NCBI GenBank assembly: GCA_963930645.1 | Contig: OZ005650.1 | Span: forward strand, 66,282,718-66,346,717 | Source of the DNA: Salticus scenicus | Taxonomy: Eukaryota > Arthropoda > Arachnida > Araneae > Salticidae | Direction: 5' to 3' | DNA length: 64,000 bases | Shown here: positions 45,881 through 54,696 of the stretch, piece by piece | Position numbering within the stretch: the first letter of the stretch is position 1 | How the letters are laid out: each line of letters starts with the position of its first letter | Made by a program: the position numbers and the translations under genes | The notes under the pieces: generated by a model | What the model was told of the DNA's origin: nothing | The model's input: the letters and a program-made list of their open reading frames with translations, nothing else | Database searches by the model: none

Positions 45881-46535
45881 TTATTTATGCTGCGAATGAA
45901 GGATTGAAAAGCACAAAATTTCTGTAGAGCGCTTGATCACCAATCGTTAGAGATAGAGGACGGGGGGGGGGGTCGCACAATTTTTTTTTTTATTTTATGA
46001 GTGAGTGTTATTGAGCAGTTCTAATTATAAGTTTTAGAATGCATTAAAGTTAGTTCAAAAAGAATATTGATATTTATGTTGTATTGTATATGAAGAAAAA
46101 TTAGAAATCGCAGTGCTTCGCAGATCATTAGAAGAAAGTGTGTGTGGGGGGGGGGGGGGATAAAACATATGAGTGAGTGATTTTGAACAATTCTTCTTCT
46201 TTATTATTTTTCTTCTCTGGAATCTAATTAGGTAAGTTTAAAAAAAGTTGGCATTTGTTTGTAGATGGAGAAAAATTAGAAATTGCAAGGATTACAGATG
46301 GCATTTGATCGCCGATTGTTGGAAGGGTGAAGGGACCCACAAAAAAATTATTCAAGTGAAAGATATTGAACAATTCTACCTCATTATGGGTTCCAGAATC
46401 TAATAAAGCAAGTTTAAAATGAACATTGACATTTGTATTGTAAATGGAGAAAGATTAGTAATCACAATGCTTCTGCAGGACGTTTGATCTCTGATCATCA
46501 GCAAATGGGGGGGGGGGGGGGGGGGATAAAATATT
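45881..46535 (+). repeat. Tandem ~190-bp units with G-runs
   Basis: Three to four units with GTTTGATC.CCGAT.TT, a poly(G) tract, GAGTGAGTGATTTTGAACA, TTCCAGAATCTAAT.AAG and GTAAATGGAGAAAGATTAG. The G-runs at 45962-45971, about 46145-46159 and 46507-46525 are the visible landmarks. Confidence 0.7.
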
Positions 46536-46538
46536 ATA

Positions 46539-47249
46539 CTAGCAAACCCATGGGAGATATTCGCACTTTCTTTTTTTTCTTATTTATCTTTAAAATTTGA
46601 AAGTTGAAACTCATAAATGTTATACCAATTTCACCACCTAATTAAAATTTTAATTTACCAGAAGCCAAATTATTATTAAAACCAAATTAATATTGTACAA
46701 TAGGGAAGCCAAAATCATTCAAAGAAAGGTTTCGAAATGAAATTCATTGTTCATGACTCAATTTTCATTATTCCACTGGCAGTACAGCTTTAATATAGGA
46801 CACCCACGACGCCTTTTAAATTTTTGTCATCATGTTGGAGATGACTTTCTATTAATTTTGGTATAATTTTTTTTGTTGTTGTTGTTTTGTTTAAAAATAA
46901 ACAAATAAATAAAATAAAATAATTCCTATTTTGATTATAATTTTTTTTTTTGATTGTGTTTTTTAGTCAATTTATGACACAAAAGTTCATAATCTATATA
47001 TATCTTTAAATTATTGCTAGGTTTAAAATGACACTTGCAAAGATTTTGAAGAAACAATTGTTAAAAATCCTTTGTTTTTCTTAAAATAGTCTCATCAGAC
47101 AAATCTCGTCATCTTTTCTTGTTAGTCCATTGAGCCAAGTCCGCGTGCTTAAATATTGTCCATGTATAATTATTTTTTATTCTCGCGTACCGAATCCTTT
47201 CGACAAAAAATAATTGAAACTGGTCCACGTTAGAGAAATATTATATAGA
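46539..47249 (-). mobile_element. 711-bp Helitron-type element
   Basis: On the minus strand it starts A|TCTATATAATATTTC and ends GGGTTTGCTAG|T, so it obeys the Helitron 5'-TC, 3'-CTAG, A/T insertion rule at both ends. GTGCGAATATC before the 3' end corresponds to the hairpin region of the 12500 copy. No Rep/helicase is encoded, so it is non-autonomous. Confidence 0.75.
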
Positions 47250-48280
47250 TTACACTCATCATTTTTCATTATACTGTTTCAAAATAAAGTATTAAAAAAA
47301 AAAAAAATTCCTTTTTAAAAAAATTGATATATTTAACAGCTGACAATTTTTTGAATGTCAAAACAGAATTTAAAAATATGTATTAGTTAATGAGTTATAA
47401 GTAAACAAAATTTCCCATAGAAAGGGTCGATCCAGGTTTTAATTTTTGGGGCTCATTTTTGCTTTTATATGATTCGACAGAAAAATTATTCAACTAACTT
47501 CCCAACTAGCTAGACATTGAAACTTTCAGAATTGTTCGGAACATGGTGAAAATGCTTTTAGCCAACTGTTTCATGTTTCTGCTGCCTTCGGCAGTGTTAC
47601 CAATACAAAGCTTGCAATCAATTTTTCACATTTCTCGATTAGCTAAACATTTGAAACTTTCATGATAGCTCAGAACACAGTGACAATGCATTTTTGTACT
47701 ACTTTTAGTCAATTGTTTTAGGTTCCTACTGCCTTCGGCAGCATTTATATGATTCAACGGAAAATTTATTTAACTAACTTCCCGACTAGCTAGACATTTG
47801 AAACTTTCAGACTAGTTCAGAACACGGTGAAAATGCATTTTAAAAAATACTTTTAACCAACTGCTTCGGGACTCTGCTGCCTTCGGCAGCGTTACCGGTA
47901 CAAAGCTTGCAAACTATTTTTCACTAACTTCCCGACTTACATTTGAAACTTTTATAAGATCTCAAAGCACGATAGCAATGAATTTTTTTAATACATTTAG
48001 CCAATTGTTCCGGTTTCCTGCTGCCTTCGGTAGCGTTTATATGATTCAACAGAAAATTTAGAAACATGGTATATAAAAATTTTGTTTTTTATCTTGTAAT
48101 TATTATGAATCTTATTTTCATGAAGGAGCCCATTTTTATGAGTTTGAATTTTGTGAAGGGGTCCATTTTAGAAATTTGAATTTTGTGAAGGGGCAGCAAA
48201 AGGGTCCCAATTTTTGTCTGGATCGACCTCTGCATAGAATAACATTGGCTTGGGCTTCCAGTGGTGGTAAATGTGGCAAG
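47250..48280. mobile_element. S1-type MITE interrupted by a hAT-like element
   Basis: TTTTTGAATGTCAAAACAG and GTTAATGAGTTATAAG lead to CCCATAGAA, where the 809-bp element at 47424 enters. The S1 sequence resumes at CATAGAATAACATTGGCTTG..TTCCAGTGG after it. Confidence 0.75.
47424..48232. mobile_element. 809-bp hAT-like element filled with 140-bp tandem units
   Basis: GGGTCGATCCAGG..AATTTTTGGG on the left mirrors CCCAATTTTTG..CTGGATCGACC on the right. The flanks CATAGAAA (47416-47423) and CATAGAAT (48233-48240) agree at 7 of 8 positions, fitting an 8-bp hAT duplication. Five units match the array at 42860-43770. The right sub-terminal part has TTTTGTGAAGGGG.CC repeats. Confidence 0.82.
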
Positions 48281-49113
48281 CCATTAAAACCAATAACTTT
48301 GATTTTAAAAAGAAGTGATTTAAATCAAAGGTTTCTTTTTTTCTTTTTTTTTTTCAAAAATAATCACTTGTTTTATATCACTACAATCCTGAACAGAAAT
48401 AGAATTTATTATGATAATTTTCCAATTTTCCTGAAAATTAAAAAAAGCGAAAAAGGTTTAATTTTAGAATTTAGACTCTGGAAGAAGTCTCATGTAGAAG
48501 AAATTATTCAAAGTGAAATGTCAAGATAAAAAAAAAGAAGCACAACAGTAATGCTGAATAAAACGTTTTTTCTGCTTATTATTATTATTTTTATTGCTTT
48601 AATCATAATGCTTTTATTTATTTATTTTTTAATACTTTAATCATGAAGCTTTTTCAATAATTTTGTTACAGTTACATTTTTATTGATATATTGAGGGTAA
48701 AAAAAAAAAACTTAGTGTGAATTTTTTAATGATTTTGTATTTTTATTAATCTTTGATGTTGTTATCACATTATTCAGCTTCGTCTTGCAATTTTATTTCA
48801 ATATTGCCACTATTATTATTTGTTGAACCATGTGAAAAATTTGGGGGTAATATATTTTCGAGTGTGACTTTTTAAAACATAGTGGGATTCTCACAATTTC
48901 ACCCTCTAAAATGAACCCTGATTAATACCCAGAATGTTTGTTCAAATATTGTCCATAAGTTGAAATATATACTTAAACATTCTTTTGTGATTTTTTACTT
49001 ATTTACTGAAATATTCCATGCTTGAAATGTATTTAATTACCAAGCATTTATTGTTTGTTTGGAAAGTCGGGTGGAATCGTTTCATATTATTATCATTATT
49101 TCATCTGTTTCAG
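48281..49113. other. Intron 2, last part
   Basis: AT-rich sequence. The end of the 117-codon frame at 48176-48529 (LEFRLWKKSHVEEIIQSEMSR region) reads somewhat like protein. However, its only plausible acceptor (TTTAATTTTAG at about 48458) is out of phase with exon 2, so I do not call an exon. Confidence 0.35.
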
Positions 49114-49134
49114 GTCCATCACATTAGACTTTAA
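49114..49134 (+). CDS. Cargo gene exon 3 (last 6 codons and stop)
   Basis: A strong acceptor (TTTCATCTGTTTCAG) is followed in phase 0 by VHHIRL and TAA. The total reading frame across the three exons is 67 codons. A pyrimidine tract, in-phase stop and nearby polyadenylation signals fit a terminal exon. Because only seven codons lie here, its coding status rests on the splice signals. Confidence 0.5.
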   Translation, partial: VHHIRL

Positions 49135-49260
49135 GAAGAAGGAAAGAAACTTTAAAGAATGTGATTCTAGAAATATTATGAAGAAATGCTAAAATTAGAA
49201 AAGAAGCACTTTATATTGTTAAATAAATCTTTAAATTTACTGAATAAATTGTTTTTTTTT
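49135..49260 (+). terminator. 3' untranslated region with two AATAAA signals
   Basis: AATAAA occurs at 49222-49227 and 49243-49248, 88 and 109 bp after the stop, followed by a T-rich tract. This fits the 3' end of the three-exon gene. Confidence 0.5.
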
Positions 49261-49679
49261 TATTTTTCTTAAATCGTTCTTGTTTGAACATTATTTTCAT
49301 TCCCCCCCTCCCCCATGTTAATCTGTATGCTGTTAAAGTTTTGTATTATTTAGATTCACTGTTTTAATAAAAAATTAAAAATATTACTTTAAAGTAAAAT
49401 ATATATGAGTTTTTAAGATAATATGTTCAATGTAAAAGATATATCTATTATCTCTTAACTTGATGTTTTGTGTCAATAAATAAATAAATAAATAAATAAA
49501 AATAATAATTTGCAGTAGAAGGTGAAATGTTAAAAAGAAATGCCTGTTGATGAAATATTTTTTTTTTTTTTTCTGCAAAATATGTATCAAACAGTCCAGA
49601 GAAAAGAAAGAAATTTTGCATACTACAGTTTTTATAGCATAAGTAAACAACTAGTGCATTTTTTGTGGTTTTTAGCCAG

Positions 49680-50154
49680 AAAATAAAATATTAAAAATGT
49701 GAAAAATAATTTTTTTTTAAAATGAGTACTAATCTAACTATTGTGAATTTTCTGAATGTGAAATATATATATATATTATATAACAAATAATTTTAGAAAC
49801 AAATTTCCCCATAGAATAACTTAGGCTTTGTTTGTCGGTGAGATTAGATATTGCCTGTTCTTAAAGGAGCTTGGCACCACAGAAGTAGTTTTCATATTAA
49901 AACTTATTTTTCCATGTAATATTTATATGATAAATTGAACTATATTATATTTGTTCCATAAAATATATATTTAGTCAAGAATTATTGTAGTTTGTGATAC
50001 ATTTTTTTAGAGACTTGAAATCTTTTAATTGCATTTTTTCATAAATTCATGATCTTAAAAATGCTAAATTTTCTACAAATATTTAAGGAAGACTAAATAT
50101 TTTTTTGGATGTTTATAAGAATCTACTTAAAGGATTTCACAGTATTATTAAAAG

Positions 50155-50189
<35 letters not shown>

Positions 50190-51960
50190 AAATTTTACAT
50201 AAACACATGCATTATTATTATTTTCTTAAAAACTAGTTGTTAATAAATTTCAAAATCCATCCCTAATTCTTTTTAGGAGGTTGTATTAAACATCCAAAAA
50301 AAATAAGTCTTCTTGTAGAAGTTTTAGTGTTTTGAAGATCATAAATTCCCTCCCCCCCCCCCCCAAAAAAAAAAAATGAAAACTTGGAATACGCAATTTA
50401 AAGTTTTCATATATATAAAAAGTATATCAAAAACCATAATATAATTATTCCCTGAATATACAGGGGTCGATCCAGGTTTTAATTTTTGGGTCCCTTTTTT
50501 GTGAAAAACAAAATATTTTTGTGAAATTTTTATTTATTTTTGTGAAATATAAAATATTTTTGTGAAAAAGTAAAACATTGTGTAAAATTTTTCGTTTTTA
50601 CAATCACTTTATGTAATGTTTAATATCAAGTTAATAGTTTCGTTGAGCCAAATTAAGGCATTAATTAAAAATAATACTGAAAACATTTAATAAAAGGATC
50701 ATTTAAAAAAAAAAAAAAATCTTGTGAAGGGACTCATTTTATGAATTTGAATTTTGTGAAGGGTCCCTTTTCATGGATTTGAATTTTGTGAAGGGTCCCT
50801 TTTTATGAATTTGAATTTTGTGAAGGGTCCCTTTTTACTATGGAGAATTTTGTAAAGGGGCCGCAAAAGGGACCCAAATTTTGCCTGGATTGACCCCTGA
50901 TATATATTTTATTTACAAAACCTAATTATTTACAATTTAAAAATATTAAATGGAAATATAAGTCCTATAAGAAAAAGGTATTTTTAAAAAGGTAAACTTG
51001 TCTTTTTTTTTTTTTTTTTTTTTTCCCAGTTTGAAACTAACTCTAACTTTTGATTGTTGAGGGGGGATCGGTGCAACTCCATTCATATAATCCTTTTCTT
51101 TTCTTTTTTTTCCAATATATCTTTTAAAGCACATTCTAGAAAATTCTAAAGATTAATTTTAGTTGAGGTTTTAGAAAGGCGAAGGGCCTTTTTTCAATAA
51201 TTTCTCTTATGACAACATCTCAATTGTTTTCTCTGCTTATTTTCATTTAAGAGCAGATAATATCTAATCTCATTCATAGTCAAAGTGTATGTTATTTTAT
51301 AGGAAAATTTGTGTCTGCAATTACTCATTAGCTAACGTATTATATATTTATTTTTTTTAAATCTTTCTTCATATTCAGAAAATTCACAATTGTTAAATTA
51401 GTATTTATTTTTTAAATTTTTAATATTTCACTTTTAAAGTTTAAAAAAAAAAAAAAAAAAAAAATCACTAAGTGCATTTTTTGATTTTTTTAGCAAGATA
51501 AAATGTTAAAAATGTGAAAACAGAATTTAAAAAAAATTACATTATTATATTAACAATTATTCATGAAAAAAAAATTTCCCCGTAGAATAACATGGGTTTT
51601 GGCTGCTGGTGAGATTATGTATTGTTTGTTTTTAATAAGACTTGATACCACTGATGTAGTTTTCATATAATATTCCATTTAATATTTATAAATTGAAGTA
51701 TATTAGGTTTGTTCAATAAAATATATATTCAGGCAACAATTATGGTTTTTTATTCATTTTTTATAGACTTGAAATCTTTTAAAGGTTTTTGTCAGTTTGC
51801 ATTTTTTCATAAGTTCATGATTTTCAAAATGTTAAAACTTCTATAAATATTTAAAAATAGTTGATAATTTTTGGATGTTTATAAGAACTTACTTAAAAGA
51901 ATTAGGTTTTATTAAACATCCTGAAAAATTAGTCTTTTCTTAAATATATGTAGATGTTTA
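49680..51960. repeat. S1 snapback copies (two), partly interrupted
   Basis: S1 core halves lie at 49680-49850 and 51360-51640 (ATAGAATAACAT.GG, CTGTCGGTGAGATTA). Outer arms in both orders are present: AGGCAACAATTATGG..CATAAATTCATGATC forward, then TTTGAAGATCATAAATTC..CCTGAATATA reversed. An A33 run lies at about 50153-50186. A hAT-like element sits at 50461. Confidence 0.65.
50461..50899. mobile_element. 439-bp hAT-like element, CAGGGGTCGATCCAGG ends
   Basis: CAGGGGTCGATCCAGG and (complement) CAGGGGTCAATCCAGG are inverted and continue into AATTT.TGGGTCCC. The interior has four TTTTGTGAAGGG.CCC repeats. The flanks (TGAATATA and ATATATAT) are too AT-rich to prove a duplication. Confidence 0.8.
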
Positions 51961-51961
51961 G

Positions 51962-52049
51962 AAAGTCTTTATTTATCAACCTTAATTAATTTAGAAAATT
52001 TGGAGTGGAAGGATGATTTTTATACCAACTATGTGAAAAATACCAGAGC
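51962..52049 (-). mobile_element. Short tRNA-SINE-like copy, 5'-truncated
   Basis: On the minus strand it runs GCTCTGGTATTTTTCACATA, GTTGGTATAAAAATC, CCACTCCAAATTT, GGTTGATAAATAAAG. This is the same order as in the snapback insert at 52217. The flanks TAAATATATGTAGATGTTTAG and TAAATATGTAGATGTTTTAG form an approximately 19-20 bp, slightly diverged target duplication, as expected for LINE-mobilised elements. Confidence 0.65.
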
Positions 52050-52216
52050 TAAATATGTAGATGTTTTAGCATTTTGAAGATCATGATTCCTTTAAAAAAA
52101 AGAAATATGAAAACTGAGACTATGCAATTTTGACGATTTCAGATCTGTAAAAAATAGATCAAAATCCATAATAATTGTTCCTTGAATACGTATTTTATTT
52201 AACAAACTTAATATAG

Positions 52217-52427
52217 AAATTTTTATTCGTGAATTCATCAACCGTGAATATTTATTTAAATCAAGTTGGAGTGTAAAGGTTAATATTTTTTATTTATTAC
52301 CAACTATGCGAAAAATACCAGAGCCGGGAATCGGAGGTGCCCGGGTTCGATCCCCGGCTCTGGTATTTTTCGCATAGTTGGTAATAAATAAAAAATATTA
52401 ACCTTTACACTCCAACTTGATTTAAAT
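52217..52427. mobile_element. Snapback tRNA-derived SINE-like insert with 13-bp TSD
   Basis: AAACTTAATATAG is repeated perfectly at 52204-52216 and 52428-52440. Inside, arms 52251-52328 and 52353-52430 are perfectly complementary over 78 bp around a 24-nt loop containing GGTTCGATCC, a Pol III B box. CCGGG-TTCGATC-CCCGG forms a T-arm, and TACCAGAG/CTCTGGTA forms an acceptor-like stem. The minus-strand half has an additional tail GGTTGATGAATTCACG. It looks like two heads of one SINE joined in inverted orientation. Confidence 0.75.
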
Positions 52428-52440
52428 AAACTTAATATAG

Positions 52441-52546
52441 TTCAATTTATAAACAAATTTCCCCATAGAATAACATAGGCTTTGGCTGTCGGTGAGATTA
52501 GATATTGTCTTTTCTTAAAGTAGCTTAGCACCATTAAAGTAGTTTT

Positions 52547-52585
<39 letters not shown>

Positions 52586-53332
52586 AAAAAAACTTATTTT
52601 TCCATATAATATTTTTAAAATAAATTGAACTATATTTTGTTTGTTCCATAAAATATACATTTAGTCAATAATTATTGTGGTTTTATATGTATATATATAT
52701 TTTACAGATTTGAAATTTTTTAATTGCATTTTTTCATAAATTTGTGATCTACAAAATGCTGAAACTTCTACAAATATTTAAGAAAGACTTAATATTTTTT
52801 TTTTATGTTTATATGAAACTACTTAAAAGAATTATCAGGGATGAATTTTGCAATATCTTTAAAAACAAACCATATTAAAAATAAATATTTACCCCCCCCC
52901 CCCAAAAAAAAAAAAGGTTATTACATGAGCATGCATTATTATTATTATTTTTTTTTTTTTTTCTTTAAAGCTAATTAATAAATTTCAAAATCCATCCCAA
53001 ATTCTTTTTAGTAGGTTGTATTAATCATTAAAAAAAAAAAAAAAAAAATGCATATTTTCTTAAATATCTGTGTAGGTTTTAGCAATTTGAAGATCATGAA
53101 TTCCTTAAAAAAAAAAAAAAAAAAAAGGAAAAACTAATAATTCGAAATTTGAGGATTTCAGATCTGTAAAAAATGTATCAAAAATTATTGTTCCTTAAAT
53201 ATGTTTCATTGAACAAATCTAATATAGTTAAACTTAAAAATATTAAATGGAAATGTAAGCATTTATATGAAGCCTACTTTAATGGTGCCAGGTCCTTATA
53301 ATATTTTTTTAAATACTTTTTTTGGATTTTGT
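52441..53332. repeat. S1 snapback copy, third
   Basis: CCCCATAGAATAACATAGG and CTGTCGGTGAGATTAG are followed by a forward arm (to about 52850) and a reversed arm from about 52975 to TGGTGCCAGGTCC. A-runs at 52551-52582, 53031-53048 and 53107-53126 break it up, and a C-run lies at about 52893. Confidence 0.65.
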
Positions 53333-53425
53333 CAACAATGACTGCCAAGAAAAAAAAAAAAAAAAAAAAAAAAAAAAGTGGTTAAAAATGGCAGCTGAAA
53401 TCAGTGGTCAACAATGGCTGCCAAG

Positions 53426-53463
<38 letters not shown>

Positions 53464-53578
53464 AAGTGGTTAAAAATGGCAGCTGAAATCAGTGGTCAAC
53501 AATGGCTGCCAAGGAAAAAAAAAAAAAAAAAAAGTGGTAAAAAATGGCAGCTCAAATAAGTGGTCAACAATGGCTGCC
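53333..53578 (+). repeat. Tandem CAACAATGGCTGCCAAG-(A)n units, three and a half copies
   Basis: Each unit reads CAACAATGGCTGCCAAG, a poly(A) of about 18-40, then GTGGTTAAAAATGGCAGC and TGAAATCAGTGGT. Unit length varies only through the A-run. It abuts the right terminal repeat. ATGGCAGC/ATGGCTGCC are YY1-like motifs echoing ATGGCGG in the left promoter region. Confidence 0.85.
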
Positions 53579-53738
53579 TTTTAAGACACTTCACGTGTCT
53601 TAAATTCAGTTACGTTCCCGTCTTAATTTAAGACGCTTCACGTGTCTTAAAATTTAAGACGCGAATTCGTGTCTGAAAATAATGACACCCATTTCAGACG
53701 CTTATGTGTCTGAATTTAAGACACATGAATTTGCAGTG
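53579..53738 (-). repeat. Right terminal region of the 13.3-kb element
   Basis: TTAAGACAC, CGTGTCTTAAATTCAG, TTAAGACGCTTCACGTGTC, CAGACGCTTATGTGTCTG and the closing ACACATGAATTTGCAGTG mirror the left arrays. Motif copies are more variable (GTCTGAA forms) than on the left. Confidence 0.75.
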
Positions 53739-53740
53739 TA

Positions 53741-54580
53741 TTAGCTATATTTCAAAGCAAAAATTTTACGGATATCTCTTTTTACTTCCATTACTCTACT
53801 ACCGTAGGTAATTTGTATTCTGTATTGTATTCTGTCCAAAAATTCGATATCGAGTTTTCACCTGATTTACACGTTTTAAGTCCTCCTGTGTCCAAAAATG
53901 TAGTTTTGGGCAATTGGTCAGTGTGTATGTATATGTAGAATCTTCTGGCTATCATATCTCCAAAATTAATAAAGATAGAACTACGAAACTTCACAGCCGG
54001 AACAAGTCTGGTGTACAGATAAAATTTACAAATTTTAGTAAAAATTTTAAAAACAGAAGTGGGCCATCGTAAAATGGAAATGGGAGCGTAAGTCCGTATC
54101 TCAAAAACAGCTCTAACGATTTACTTCAAAATTGCTATATAAACACTCTATTAGATGTTCTTTCGACAGATATAGTTGGTTAGGTTTGGAAAATTGATAG
54201 GCGTCTTGTATAAATAGCTCAATTTAAAGTCTCGCAAGTGCGTTCCTTTAAAAACGGCTGTACGGATTTTTTTCAAACTCGCCATATTAACTCGCTTTTA
54301 AATATCCTTTTGTATGTAATTATTGTTTTCCAGTCAATAATCTAGAATATCAAGTTTTGGTAAAAGTTGGTTCTCAAAAACGGCTCTAACGATTTTCTGG
54401 AAAATTGTTTCATTGATCCATTTTAAATACTCTTTCTCATAACTCGCTATGTAAACTCTATTATATATGTCTTTATACGTGTATCAAATTTCTCTTACTG
54501 GAAAATTCCAAAGAATGCATGTAATATGTGTAATTGTGGGTAATGGAAGTCGTGTAGTTGTTTCGCACAAGTTCCCCCCC
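53741..54580. repeat. S2 copy continuing the interrupted host repeat
   Basis: CTTCCATTACTCTACTACCG, TTCGATATCGAG.TTTCACCTG, CTTCTGGCTAT.ATATCTCC, GTCCGTATCTCAAAAACAGC and the closing GTGGGTAATGGAAGTCGTG match 30420-31080 and the S2 right end. The first 35 bases belong to the array interrupted by the 13.3-kb insertion. Confidence 0.7.
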
Positions 54581-54696
54581 CCCCAAGATAATTTAAAGCG
54601 AATTCAAAAGGAAAAACAAGATTTCACACGTGTTTTTTGTCCCCCCCCCCCCCCGAGTGGTAGGGTAAAGGTGGAATTTTGTAAAATCAGGTTACA

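Larger units (their letters stand above)
40403..53738. mobile_element. 13.3-kb TA-flanked element with CACTGCAAATTCACGTG ends carrying a spliced gene
   Basis: The left end is TA-CACTGCAAATTCACGTG and the right end (complement) is TA-CACTGCAAATTCATGTG. Joining left flank GTATTTG-TA with right flank TTAGCTATATTTCAAAGC gives a continuous sequence matching GCATTTG-TGTGAGCTATATTTTAGAGC at about 40235-40259, an uninterrupted paralogue. The segment therefore behaves as one insertion with a 2-bp TA duplication, as in Tc1/mariner-like superfamilies. Both ends carry arrays of GTGTCTTAAA. The interior holds a small three-exon gene and many younger nested elements. No transposase was found, so it looks non-autonomous with cargo. 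Confidence 0.75.

Noticed and set aside
48176..48529. Longest open frame in the window (117 codons)
   Set aside because: It starts inside a hAT-like terminal region, crosses an S1 repeat and a T-run, and has no in-phase splice link to the neighbouring exons.
50461..50899. 8-bp target duplication for this hAT-like element
   Set aside because: The flanks are TGAATATA and ATATATAT, and the similarity is explained by AT-rich composition.
52217..52440. A functional tRNA gene at the B box
   Set aside because: There is no room for D and anticodon arms between the acceptor-like stem and the T-arm, and no A box at normal distance.
40403..53738. Polinton/Maverick or a large viral integration
   Set aside because: No polymerase B, integrase, protease or capsid frames are present, and the duplication is 2 bp (TA), not 6 bp.
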